Below, piece by piece: positions 17,614-25,396 of a DNA stretch of 64,000 nt. Location: positions 62,001 to 126,000 of the forward strand of contig JAKVJW010000004.1 of assembly GCA_022486815.1 (NCBI GenBank). Direction: 5' to 3'. Numbering within the stretch: position 1 is the stretch's first letter; every line of letters begins with the position of its first letter. A model generated the notes under the pieces. The model was not told where the DNA came from and did not search any database. It saw only the letters and a program-made list of their open reading frames with translations. Both the position numbers and the translations under genes were made by a program. This DNA comes from Prevotella sp. GTDB taxonomy: Bacteria; Bacteroidota; Bacteroidia; Bacteroidales; Bacteroidaceae.

Positions 17614-18878
17614 AGACGATAATGCTTAAAAGCTTTAGCCTGATTGTAAACTTCAATGTATTTCATAGCCACAGCATGTTGTGAATAATTCAATTCTACT
17701 TTATGCCTGCATTCATAACTGATTCTATCTTGATCAGCTTCAGAGAGTATGGTATAAATCCCAGCAGACAAATCATTTACATCCTTATAATTTGCTACAT
17801 ATCCATTTTTCTGATGGTCAATCATTTCTGGAATTCCTCCAACCTTGAATCCCACACAAGGAACGCCACAAGCCATCGCTTCCATAATCGTGTTCGGAAG
17901 ATTATCTTCCAGAGAAGGTAAGACATAGGTATCTGCAGAATTATAAATATCAACTATTTTTTTCTCATCATTGACATAGCCTTGGGAGAAAACAGGAAGA
18001 GGTAATTCCCCGGAAAACTCCTCAGAATGCCCTCCAAGAATGACAATACCCGTATTTTGCCTTACTTCCGGATGCTTTTCTACAAGTTTTTGGATAGCAG
18101 CTATAAAATATGACATCCCCTTGCGCTTGTCTGTAACCCGCTGGGAAACAAACAGAACAAGTTTTTTATCAGCTGGCAAGCCAACCCTTAAACGAGACAT
18201 CTTTTTATCTTGAGGTGTAAAGACACGTGTATCGATGGGATTTGGAATATGAGTAAGATTCTGTCCTGTAAGAAGGGCACTCTGCGAAGCCTTATCTCTA
18301 AGCCATTTGCTACAGGCTACAAAAAAAATATTCCCGGATTTCAATACTTCCTTTTTCCTACGCCAAATCTTATTGGACAGATCATGGTCTGAACCTCCAT
18401 TCGGCAAAAGCGGACAATGCTGACAAGCAAGCTGAAAGTGTGTACACTCATGGGCATAATGACAAATACCTGTAGCGGGCCAGAAATCATGCATTGTCCA
18501 TATTACAGGTTTTCCACTGACTAAAATTTTCTTTATGTTTTTCAAAGATAGCATACCGTGATTTATCCACGAAAGATGAATGACATCTGCTTCCTTAAAT
18601 TCCCTCAATTTTGTAATGTCGGTTCCAGCATTGGCAATATCAATATCCCAAAGATGCTTTTTTGAGAAATGCAGATGCCAATAAACACACCAACGCTCCC
18701 ATAAGAAACTCCGATTGCCATAATGAGGCAGATGTGCTACTGTAATATCTTCGGTTTCCTTGTCACGTACCAGCATCTTTGCCTTAATACCATTGTTATT
18801 AAGTGCATCCATCAACCGGTTTGCTGCAACAGCAGCTCCTCCGATTCGCTCACTCGTATTTACAATTAGAACGCGCAT
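17610..18878 (-). CDS. GT4 family glycosyltransferase
   Basis: A 422-residue GT-B enzyme. The N-terminal domain starts 'MRVLIVNTSERIGGAAVAAN' and has a His/Cys-rich stretch ('WPATGICHYAHECTHFQL' and then 'CQHCPLL') common in capsule and colanic-acid type transferases. The C-terminal GT4 donor domain has 'VLFVSQRVTDKRKG' and 'SLEDNLPNTIMEAMACGVP' with the paired Glu residues of the family. A promoter lies just upstream (18935-18942). Acceptor and donor are unknown. Confidence 0.88.
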   Translation of the reverse strand: MRVLIVNTSERIGGAAVAANRLMDALNNNGIKAKMLVRDKETEDITVAHLPHYGNRSFLWERWCVYWHLHFSKKHLWDIDIANAGTDITKLREFKEADVIHLSWINHGMLSLKNIKKILVSGKPVIWTMHDFWPATGICHYAHECTHFQLACQHCPLLPNGGSDHDLSNKIWRRKKEVLKSGNIFFVACSKWLRDKASQSALLTGQNLTHIPNPIDTRVFTPQDKKMSRLRVGLPADKKLVLFVSQRVTDKRKGMSYFIAAIQKLVEKHPEVRQNTGIVILGGHSEEFSGELPLPVFSQGYVNDEKKIVDIYNSADTYVLPSLEDNLPNTIMEAMACGVPCVGFKVGGIPEMIDHQKNGYVANYKDVNDLSAGIYTILSEADQDRISYECRHKVELNYSQHAVAMKYIEVYNQAKAFKHYRL

Positions 18879-18934
18879 AGTAATGAATTCTTTTACATTG
18901 AAGGCAACCTGTAACTACAGGCTCCCCGTATGTG

Positions 18935-18942
18935 CAAAGTTA
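18935..18942 (-). promoter_or_regulatory. -7 promoter element of the GT4-GT2 unit
   Basis: TAACTTTG on the minus strand matches TAnnTTTG. Transcription would start near 18929, about 50 bases before the GT4 start codon. A TTG lies 22 bases upstream, slightly too far for the usual spacing. The leader includes the small inverted repeat CCTGT/ACAGG. Confidence 0.55.
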
Positions 18943-18974
18943 GCAATAAAATAAGGAATGAACACAATAAACAC

Positions 18975-19013
18975 AAAAAAAATACGCTACGACCCTCGTC
19001 GGGCTGCAGCGTA
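18975..19013 (-). terminator. Strong intrinsic terminator
   Basis: On the minus strand an outer stem TACGCT/AGCGTA and an inner stem with CCC/GGG, joined by one mismatch and G-U pairs, are closed by the loop GACGA and followed directly by eight T residues. It lies downstream of the promoter at 19174-19204 and upstream of the GT4 promoter, so it ends a separate short transcript. Confidence 0.8.
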
Positions 19014-19168
19014 CTGCCTATGTTTAACTAAAAAATCTTTCTTAACGAAAGACAGTCTCGCGACTCTCTTTGTTATCTGTTAAACAATCATTTAAATCTA
19101 CCTTAAACCTAATAACTAAAAACCTAAATTTATTACTACTAACCTAAACAATCTATTAACCTTTTTGT
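18975..19168 (-). ncRNA. Candidate small RNA of about 190 nt, family unknown
   Basis: A transcript bounded by a good promoter (19174-19204) and a strong terminator (18975-19013), with no open frame of note. The first 90 bases are AT-rich and hold three TTAGGTT copies. Then comes a hairpin AAAGAGAGTC/GACTGTCTTT with the GNRA loop GCGA (19048-19072). It overlaps a second hairpin TCTTTC-GTTAA-GAAAGA (19036-19052) followed by six T residues. The two hairpins share bases and cannot both form, as in attenuators. Because the GT4 gene has its own promoter, I favour a free small RNA; a regulated leader for GT4-GT2 is the alternative. Confidence 0.45.
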
Positions 19169-19173
19169 ACTTG

Positions 19174-19204
19174 CAAAGATAGCTTGCTTTTTCTACCCAT
19201 ACAA
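19174..19204 (-). promoter_or_regulatory. Bacteroidetes-type promoter of the candidate small RNA
   Basis: On the minus strand TTG (19202-19204), a 20-base spacer and TATCTTTG (19174-19181) fit the -33/-7 consensus of Bacteroidetes housekeeping promoters. The next gene downstream is 290 bases away, past a terminator. Confidence 0.6.
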
Positions 19205-19350
19205 CTATAATCTACACTTTTATTGTCAACAGCATGTCTTCTTGACATAAATCAACTATTTGTGTGCGGACACATCTACTAAAACAACTGAATAAACGAT
19301 CTGAAAAAAGAAAATATAATCCAAAAATGGAATTAATCTTGTCATACTAA

Positions 19351-19520
19351 AGTACTGGTAAGCTGATTACCATAGTACTGGAAAACACATAACCATAGTA
19401 TTGGTAAGCTGATTTCCATAGTACTGGAAAGCTCATTTCCATAGTACTGGAAAACTCATTACCATAGTCTGGAAAACACGTTACCGCTAATTGGTAAACC
19501 AATTACCGCTGCGTGGTAAT
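19351..19520. repeat. Tandem 23-bp repeat array with internal inverted repeats
   Basis: About seven and a half head-to-tail units. Units 1-5 are exactly 23 bases, start with AGTACTGG or AGTATTGG, and end in CCAT. Each holds a short inverted repeat of the form GGTAA-N5-TTACC or GGAAA-N5-TTTCC. The last units drift in the linker (AGTCTGG, then GCTAATT and GCTGCGT) but keep the GG(T/A)AA...TTACC core. The array sits between the end of ispF and the promoter of the candidate small RNA. The rest of 19205-19636 shows nothing else clear. Confidence 0.85.
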
Positions 19521-19636
19521 CATCAAAGAATATATAGCTTAAAGATCAAATGATCTAAGTCATTAGAAATCAAGAACATGTATGATTTAGTGCAGTCAAC
19601 GAACAACCATAATAAAATGTTATGTCCTGAATATCA

Positions 19637-20119
19637 CTAAACTCTCTTTTCAAGAAGAACTACAGCGTATGCAGCAATTCCCTCTTGGCGACCGGTAAAA
19701 CCTAAATGCTCTGTTGTTGTAGCTTTCAAGGAAACATCGTCTTCTTCAACTTTCAAGACTTTGGCCAGACAGGTTTTCATATCAGGTATATGTGGATTCA
19801 ACTTAGGCTGTTCTGCGCATACGGTTGCATCTATATTAACAAGACCATATCCCTTCTTCTCTACTAAATCCATTGTTTTACGAAGGAGAATTTTGCTATC
19901 AATATTCAAGGTAGATGCTGCTGTATCTGGAAACTGATAACCAATATCACGCAAATTAGCTGCTCCTAAAAGGGCATCACAAATAGCATGAATAAGAACA
20001 TCTGCATCACTATGACCCAGCAATCCCTTACTGTAATCAATACGAATGCCACCTAACCAGAGTTCGCGCCCTTCAACCAACTTATGGACATCATATCCGA
20101 AACCAACCCGTATTTTCAT
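19637..20119 (-). CDS. ispF: 2-C-methyl-D-erythritol 2,4-cyclodiphosphate synthase
   Basis: IspF of 160 residues, the normal length, forms the cyclic diphosphate in the MEP isoprenoid pathway in the cytosol. Metal ligands are in 'GYDVHKLVEGRELWLGG' (Asp, His) and 'LLGHSDADVLIHAICDALLG'. The C-terminal 'ATTTEHLGFTGRQEGIAAYA' is the family signature. It follows the FAH-family gene by 47 bases and probably shares its transcript. The next pathway gene in the window, dxr, is 29 kb away. Confidence 0.97.
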   Translation of the reverse strand: MKIRVGFGYDVHKLVEGRELWLGGIRIDYSKGLLGHSDADVLIHAICDALLGAANLRDIGYQFPDTAASTLNIDSKILLRKTMDLVEKKGYGLVNIDATVCAEQPKLNPHIPDMKTCLAKVLKVEEDDVSLKATTTEHLGFTGRQEGIAAYAVVLLEKRV

Positions 20120-20166
20120 TATTCTTATTGATTAATTTATTCTGACCTTTATGAACAAATCCTCTC

Positions 20167-20781
20167 TCATTTAAAATTAAACTCTAATACTTTACGATCT
20201 TCCAGAAAACCCGTAATCTGATCATTGATATGTACAGGCATCAATTCAACAGGACATCCTGTGTAAAGTATATCACCTGTTTTCAAAGTAAAATTCGTGC
20301 TTATCAAAGAAATAAGTTTATCAATTGTACAAAGCATATCCGAAGACAGACTTTCCTGAACGGTCATAGCATTGACTTTCAAACTAAAATGAACAGATTG
20401 TACATCACGAAATTTTTCTCTGCCTATCCAGTCGCCAAGAACAGCAGAACCGTCAAAACTCGTTGCTTCCTCCCAAGGTAGACTTTCTTCTCTCAATTTT
20501 TTCTGCAAGTCTGTAGCAATAAGATTCACTCCAACAGTTATAGCATCGTAATAGCGATGTGCGAAACGTTGAGAAATTGATTTTCCAAGACGACTGATAC
20601 GTACAACCAATTCCGCACAAAATCGAATTTCGCCTAAGTTATCCGGTATGAAAAAAGGTTTATGGTCCTTTAGTAAAGCTGAATCAGGTTTTAAATATAC
20701 AGCGGGATCTTTCATAAGGAATGCTGTTGAAGGCGTTCCCTTATAACCAGAATAATTTTTATATATAGCGAATATCTTCAT
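20167..20781 (-). CDS. Fumarylacetoacetate hydrolase family protein
   Basis: A 204-residue protein of the FAH fold, which includes C-C bond hydrolases, isomerases and oxaloacetate decarboxylases. It has 'IRFCAELVVRISRLGKSI' where the metal-binding acidic residues are expected, 'YYDAITVGVNLIATDLQKKL', 'FDGSAVLGDW' and 'KTGDILYTGCP'. The frame also offers ATG at 20787. I chose the ATG at 20781 because family members usually start 'MKIFA'. Conservative short FAH proteins like this stand next to housekeeping genes in Bacteroidetes; the substrate is unknown. Confidence 0.85.
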   Translation of the reverse strand: MKIFAIYKNYSGYKGTPSTAFLMKDPAVYLKPDSALLKDHKPFFIPDNLGEIRFCAELVVRISRLGKSISQRFAHRYYDAITVGVNLIATDLQKKLREESLPWEEATSFDGSAVLGDWIGREKFRDVQSVHFSLKVNAMTVQESLSSDMLCTIDKLISLISTNFTLKTGDILYTGCPVELMPVHINDQITGFLEDRKVLEFNFK

Positions 20782-20834
20782 TTTCAATAAATCAAGTATT
20801 CTTATAGGTGTAAGGAAGAGGAATGTAAGTCAAG

Positions 20835-20874
20835 AAAGAAAAGGTGTCTGCTCTTCTATTGGAAAACAGACACC
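20835..20874 (-). terminator. Intrinsic terminator after tsf
   Basis: On the minus strand GGTGTCTG (20867-20874) pairs with CAGACACC (20843-20850) across a 16-base loop and is followed by TTTTCTTT. It ends the rplM-rpsI-rpsB-tsf transcript before the FAH-family gene. Confidence 0.8.
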
Positions 20875-20971
20875 CCTATAATTATAAAGACCGGTCTGAC
20901 TTACCGCACCTTAAAATCGGGAGATAACACAGCACCAAACTTCAATCAAAATTTTTATCACAAGTGTAGAA

Positions 20972-21970
20972 TTATTCTGCAAGTAATGTGAAACGCTTGA
21001 AATCAACGATCTTCAGATCTTTGTCCTGTTTCTTAAGCCAATCAGAGACGCTAATCTTATCACCGTCACTAAACTGGAATTCTTGATCTACAAGGCAATT
21101 TTCTTTATAGAACTTATTCATACGGCCTTTGGCGATGTTCTGGATCATCTGTTCTGGCAAGTTAGCAGCCTTTTGCTCAGCTACCTCCTTTTTAATCTTG
21201 CGAATCTCGTCAGCATCAGCCTCGGTGATTTCCTTTTTCAAGATTCCCTCATTGAGATGCTCTTCATTTTCAGCGATATAGAGGTTAAAGCCAGCTTTTT
21301 TCAATGCATTGCTGACTGCCTTCTGAACCTGTTCTTCTTTTGTCTTCTGAATAGCTATCTCAAGTTCCTTGTCCTTAACATCCTGAGCAACATGAGCCTC
21401 ATCAAGGGCAACAGGATTCATTGCAGCTACCTGCATTGCTACTTTATGAGCAGCCTCCTCATTGTCTTTATTCAACTGAACCATTGTAGCCAGAAGATGC
21501 TTGTTCATGTGGTCATAAACAGACACGCCATCACCCTCAATAAAATTATAGCCGTCCAGTTCCATGTGTTCACCGGTAATACCAGAACGATGCTTAACAG
21601 CCAACTCAGCAGTATCACCACTGGCAAGTTTCAGTTGTTTCACTTCATCCATCGTTTTGCAATGATTAACCAGAGCCATGTCAAGTATTTCCTGAACCAT
21701 AGCAATGAAATCTTTACCGGCAGCGACAAAATCCGTTTCGCATTTTACACCTACCATGGCAGCAAAGCCTGCGACCTTCTTGGTAAGGATACAACCATTG
21801 GAAGTTGCACGGTCAGAACGTTTTGCAGCAATAGCCAAACCACGTTCACGGACAATCTCAATAGCTTTGTCCATACTACCCTCAGCCTCTACAAGAGCCT
21901 TCTTGCAATCTGCAAGGCCTGCTCCTGTCATCTTACGGAGTTTCTGAATATCTTGAATAGAAACTTTCAT
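20972..21970 (-). CDS. tsf: Translation elongation factor Ts
   Basis: EF-Ts recharges EF-Tu by releasing GDP. The N-terminal UBA-like region holds 'MTGAGLADCKKALVEAEGSM' and is followed by the signature 'VGVKCETDFVA' that contacts EF-Tu. The two core domains follow. At 332 residues it is longer than the E. coli protein (283), as in other Bacteroidetes. It follows rpsB by 101 bases, the classic gene order, and ends at an intrinsic terminator. Confidence 0.97.
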   Translation of the reverse strand: MKVSIQDIQKLRKMTGAGLADCKKALVEAEGSMDKAIEIVRERGLAIAAKRSDRATSNGCILTKKVAGFAAMVGVKCETDFVAAGKDFIAMVQEILDMALVNHCKTMDEVKQLKLASGDTAELAVKHRSGITGEHMELDGYNFIEGDGVSVYDHMNKHLLATMVQLNKDNEEAAHKVAMQVAAMNPVALDEAHVAQDVKDKELEIAIQKTKEEQVQKAVSNALKKAGFNLYIAENEEHLNEGILKKEITEADADEIRKIKKEVAEQKAANLPEQMIQNIAKGRMNKFYKENCLVDQEFQFSDGDKISVSDWLKKQDKDLKIVDFKRFTLLAE

Positions 21971-22071
21971 TTTAATTTCTCCTTTTCTAAATGATTAAAA
22001 TAAAAAAGGTCCGTATAACCCTCGTGCGCGAGAATATCATGCACAATGAATTACTCGGACCTCATATTGTT

Positions 22072-22962
22072 TTATTCTGCTACAGGAGCTTGTGCTTCAG
22101 CTACAGGAGCCTGTTTTTCAGCCTTCGGAGCTTCCTTAACAGGAGCTTCAACTTGTGCATCAGCTACCTTAGCATCTGCAGGAGCCTCACTTTTACGGGC
22201 TTTCCGAGCGCGCTTAGGAGTATCTCCAGCTTCCTCTTTCTGCTCAGCAGCAGCCTTTTCGTCAGCCTTTTCAACCTTACGCTCTTCCAATCCCTCTGCA
22301 ATAGCACTGCAAACAGTATTAAGAATAATCTCTATAGAATCCTTAGCATCATCATTTGCAGGGATAACATAATCAATATTACGAGGGTCAGAATTTGTAT
22401 CTACAATACCAAATACTGGAATACCCAGACGATTAGCTTCCTTAACTGCAATATGTTCCTTGAGAACATCAATCACGAACAATGCACTCGGCAGACGAGT
22501 CAAATCAGCAATAGAGCCTAGATTTTTCTCCAATTTAGTACGCTGGCGGGTAATTTGCAACAACTCACGCTTAGACAAATTAGAGAAAGTACCATCATTC
22601 ATCAATTTATCAATGTTCGCCATTTTCTTTACTGCCTTACGGATAGTCGGGAAGTTAGTGAGCATACCGCCCGGCCAACGTTCAACGACATACGGCATAT
22701 TGACAGATGTAGCCTTATCAGCTACGATATCTTTGGCCTGTTTTTTAGTAGCGACGAACAGAATTTTCTTTCCTGATTTAGCAATTCCCTTTAAAACCTC
22801 AGCTGCCTCATCAATCTTAGCCACTGTTTTGTTAAGGTCGATGATATGGATACCATTACGCTCCATGAATATATAAGGTGCCATTGCTGGGTTCCACTTT
22901 CTGTGAAGGTGCCCGAAATGACAACCTGCCTGAAGTAACTGGTCAAATGTAGTTCTTGACAT
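22072..22962 (-). CDS. rpsB: 30S ribosomal protein S2
   Basis: S2 of the small ribosomal subunit. It begins 'MSRTTFDQLLQAGCHFGHLH' and has the family motifs 'RKWNPAMAPYIF', 'ATKKQAKDIV', 'RWPGGMLTNFPTIR' and 'VDTNSDPRNIDYVIPANDD'. The core ends near residue 225. The remaining 70 or so residues are a low-complexity tail rich in Ala, Lys and Glu, with repeats such as 'APVAEAQAPVAE'. The tail is likely disordered and is common in this phylum but absent from E. coli S2. Confidence 0.97.
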   Translation of the reverse strand: MSRTTFDQLLQAGCHFGHLHRKWNPAMAPYIFMERNGIHIIDLNKTVAKIDEAAEVLKGIAKSGKKILFVATKKQAKDIVADKATSVNMPYVVERWPGGMLTNFPTIRKAVKKMANIDKLMNDGTFSNLSKRELLQITRQRTKLEKNLGSIADLTRLPSALFVIDVLKEHIAVKEANRLGIPVFGIVDTNSDPRNIDYVIPANDDAKDSIEIILNTVCSAIAEGLEERKVEKADEKAAAEQKEEAGDTPKRARKARKSEAPADAKVADAQVEAPVKEAPKAEKQAPVAEAQAPVAE

Positions 22963-23144
22963 TTTCTTAATAATTATTAATGTTTACTTTCCTTTTAATT
23001 CTTTCTTGTTAGAAACAACCGCCTGGTAGTCGGGGTATTAAATCCTTTAGAAATAGCAGCCATCCATTTATATCAAACAACAGCACAACTCTTCTTCCTA
23101 CGAATCCAGTCGATTTGGATACTAAACTCAGTTCAATCCTTTCC

Positions 23145-23165
23145 GGCGAAGGGAAAACCTTCGCC
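23145..23165 (-). promoter_or_regulatory. Hairpin in the rpsI-rpsB gap
   Basis: A perfect 8-bp stem GGCGAAGG/CCTTCGCC with a 5-base loop lies just after rpsI in a 212-base gap before rpsB. It lacks a T-run, so it is not a standard terminator. It could be an RNA processing site or part of an S2 autoregulatory leader. Nothing else was recognised in the gap 22963-23174. Confidence 0.4.
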
Positions 23166-23174
23166 AAAACAGGT

Positions 23175-23561
23175 TTAACGCTTACTGAACTGGAAGCGGC
23201 GACGAGCTTTTGGACGTCCCGGTTTCTTACGCTCAACCTCACGGCTATCACGTGTAAGGAAACCTGCATCTTTCAAGACTTTTTTATCATCAGCATTAAT
23301 TTTCACCAGTGCACGAGCAATAGCAAGACGTAATGCCTGGCTCTGACCGGTAAAACCGCCGCCAAAAATATTAGCTTGAATATCATACTTACCATCAGCA
23401 TCCAACTCTTTTAAGGGTTGTAATACAACATAACGAAGAATGCTTGATGGGAAATATTTTTCAATATCTTCTTTATTGATTATGATCTTACCGGTTCCTT
23501 CTTTCAGGTAAACACGAGCGATAGAGCTCTTGCGGCGACCGATTGCATTTATTACTTCCAT
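23175..23561 (-). CDS. rpsI: 30S ribosomal protein S9
   Basis: S9 with 128 residues, normal length. It starts 'MEVINAIGRRKSSIARVYLK', has 'VFGGGFTGQSQA'-type core sequence ('IFGGGFTGQSQALRLAIARA') and ends in the conserved basic tail '...ARRRFQFSKR' that reaches the ribosomal P site. It follows rplM by 13 bases. Confidence 0.98.
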   Translation of the reverse strand: MEVINAIGRRKSSIARVYLKEGTGKIIINKEDIEKYFPSSILRYVVLQPLKELDADGKYDIQANIFGGGFTGQSQALRLAIARALVKINADDKKVLKDAGFLTRDSREVERKKPGRPKARRRFQFSKR

Positions 23562-23574
23562 CTTGATTTCCTAA

Positions 23575-24036
23575 TTATTTGTACTGATTAATATCGATTT
23601 TCTTCGGCTTCTGAGCGGCTTTATCATGCTCAGCGCCTTCATAAACATAAAGATTGTCCATCAAGGCACGGCCTAAACGGCCCTTCGGAAGCATGCCTTT
23701 CACAGCATGACGGAGGAGTTTGTCGACGCCATTAGGACGTTTACGCAACAAGGCTGGGTTAGAAAAACGTTGACCACCTGGATAACCAGTATAACGGATA
23801 TAAACTTTATCCGTCTCCTTCTTGCCGGAGAAAACAACTTTATCAGCATTGATTAAGATAACATTGTCACCGCAATCAACATGAGGTGTAAAGCTGGGTT
23901 TGTACTTTCCACGGAGCAGTTTGGCAACTTTTGTGCAGAGTCGACCTACTATCTGGCCCGTACAATCTACGACGACCCACTCTTTCTTCACTGTCTCCTT
24001 ATTAGCAGAAACAGTTTTGAGACTTAATGTGTCCAT
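23575..24036 (-). CDS. rplM: 50S ribosomal protein L13
   Basis: L13 with 153 residues. Landmarks are 'WVVVDCTGQIVGRLCTKVA', 'LLRGKYKPSFTPHVDCGDN' and 'AVKGMLPKGRLGRALMDNL'. It is the first gene of the rplM-rpsI-rpsB-tsf unit and has a leader of about 190 bases. Confidence 0.98.
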   Translation of the reverse strand: MDTLSLKTVSANKETVKKEWVVVDCTGQIVGRLCTKVAKLLRGKYKPSFTPHVDCGDNVILINADKVVFSGKKETDKVYIRYTGYPGGQRFSNPALLRKRPNGVDKLLRHAVKGMLPKGRLGRALMDNLYVYEGAEHDKAAQKPKKIDINQYK

Positions 24037-24228
24037 TTTAATTTTTAATTTACTACTAAAAAACTTAAATATGATCTACTCAGCGCCCCTTACGCATCTC
24101 CAGTCTAAAAGAGATCCTACAAGGTAAACTCGCTGCAGCGTAATCGATTCACTAACTATGACAATCGGCCAAAACTGCCACTATTAACACGAAAACGCAC
24201 GGGAACCCTAAGTGCATCCCCGAATAAT
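24037..24228 (-). promoter_or_regulatory. Long leader of the rplM operon
   Basis: The predicted transcript starts near 24228 and leaves about 190 untranslated bases before rplM. Its upstream half is GC-richer and has short complementary pieces (GCAC/GTGC, GGG/CCC), while the 40 bases next to the start codon are AT-rich. Long structured leaders often serve ribosomal-protein feedback control; here that is only inferred. Confidence 0.4.
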
Positions 24229-24233
24229 CAGTT

Positions 24234-24242
24234 TGCAAAGGT
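24234..24242 (-). promoter_or_regulatory. -7 element of the rplM operon promoter
   Basis: TACCTTTGC on the minus strand matches TAnnTTTG followed by the favoured C. No clean -33 box is seen. The stretch 24243-24408 between this site and the next gene holds no open frame or hairpin that I could support. Confidence 0.55.
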
Positions 24243-24408
24243 ACATAATTTATTTTAATGAACTTTGATGAAAAGCCATAGCTAACTCAAAATCAATCGT
24301 TATTAACTTTGTTTATGATAATTAACAAGTAATAACACATTGATAAATCCATCAAGAAATGCAAACTTACTCTGTTAAGACTTTTCCGTGAAGCAAAAAG
24401 ATTTCTGA

Positions 24409-25302
24409 TCAACCGTTAGTACGGTACTTATCCACCTTTTTCTTGTCCAAATCAGCATCAAAGAGTTGCCGATGCAGTTTATCAAGATTATAATCGACAA
24501 CAAATTTCAACTTCTTAACTGGAGCATGGTGGCAAGGAAGATAAAGTGATTTCGGCAGATAGATTCCATATAAAGTCGCATTATTGTCAAAAGTACTAAA
24601 AAAGTGCCCCTGACCACTCAGAATCCACATTTCAGCATTGAAACGATTTTTCCTCTTTTCCTCATTCAGCACCGGCAAATGAGTCAGATATTCAGAACGA
24701 GCCCACCAGAAGTTTCCCGAATAATGAGAGCGAAGTGTGTAAGGAGGGTCCATTTTCGATGCCCCATAAGTATCATAGCCGTTCATTAAGACATTAACAG
24801 CTACTTGCCATTTATCAAAAACGAAATACTCCATCATCTTACGCCATGCCGTTACATTGCGTCTGAATTTCTGATAGCCACCGGAGTTATTCCCCGTTGA
24901 CAGCAAAGAAATACCCTTAGTGTGAAAATAGTAGACCAGACCATTGTGATTCCTGCAAAGATCCTGTATGAAATTCAGGGCAGGAAACTCAAACTTTTTT
25001 TTATTCTTCTCTACTGAAATAAACTCCCATTTCTCATCAGAATCAATTATTGAGCGAAGCTCCTCCATATCACTGTCTTCAGAAATAATGCAACTGACGA
25101 ACAACTTTTTCGTAACATCCCAGAGTCCGGAGGATTTCAGACTCTCCATCTGCTCCTTGACCAGATTCTGCCATCCATGAGCACAGAATATATGATAGAC
25201 CCCATATATCGGGGGAACATCCTTCGGAGGACAATCCCAAGGAGTCAGATCATAACGTTTAAAAACATGAAAAGCAGAGTCGTATAATGATTTTAGAGAC
25301 AT
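24409..25302 (-). CDS. Putative glycosyltransferase-like protein, unassigned
   Basis: A 297-residue soluble protein I cannot place in a named family. It has no signal peptide. Features include 'GVYHIFCAHGWQNLVKEQ', 'LVYYFHTKGISLL', 'YDTYGASKMDPP', 'HYSGNFWWARSEYLTHLP' and 'NAEMWILSG'. The pattern of a His/Lys loop ('FHTKG') and an aromatic 'SGNFWWAR' motif recurs in bacterial sugar-transferase-like proteins with a GT-A-like fold. It lies at the border of the polysaccharide locus and shares a divergent promoter region with a GT2 gene, which supports a role in glycan assembly. Confidence 0.75.
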   Translation of the reverse strand: MSLKSLYDSAFHVFKRYDLTPWDCPPKDVPPIYGVYHIFCAHGWQNLVKEQMESLKSSGLWDVTKKLFVSCIISEDSDMEELRSIIDSDEKWEFISVEKNKKKFEFPALNFIQDLCRNHNGLVYYFHTKGISLLSTGNNSGGYQKFRRNVTAWRKMMEYFVFDKWQVAVNVLMNGYDTYGASKMDPPYTLRSHYSGNFWWARSEYLTHLPVLNEEKRKNRFNAEMWILSGQGHFFSTFDNNATLYGIYLPKSLYLPCHHAPVKKLKFVVDYNLDKLHRQLFDADLDKKKVDKYRTNG

Positions 25303-25327
25303 TGTTGCTAATAATTGAATTTGGTCA

Positions 25328-25357
25328 CAAAATTACATATTATTCTTTGAACATCAA
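25328..25357 (-). promoter_or_regulatory. Promoter of the gene at 24409-25302
   Basis: On the minus strand TTG (25355-25357), exactly 19 bases, then TAATTTTG (25328-25335). It is a full match to the Bacteroidetes promoter and overlaps the divergent promoter for the GT2 gene. Confidence 0.7.
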
Positions 25358-25376
25358 CGATTTAATTGTAAATTTG
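25346..25376 (+). promoter_or_regulatory. Promoter of the GT2 gene at 25397
   Basis: TTTG (25346-25349), exactly 19 bases, then TAAATTTG (25369-25376). It lies about 20 bases before the start codon, so the leader is very short. The two promoters here face away from each other and share bases. Confidence 0.72.
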
Positions 25377-25396
25377 CAAGAAATAAAGCATTAAAA

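Noticed and set aside
19351..19520. CRISPR-like array
   Set aside because: The 23-bp units touch each other with no unique spacers, and no cas gene is near.
21083..21994. Open frame of 303 codons on the plus strand
   Set aside because: It lies wholly opposite tsf, which has clear family motifs. The antisense product has no recognisable domain and arises from the codon pattern of the real gene.
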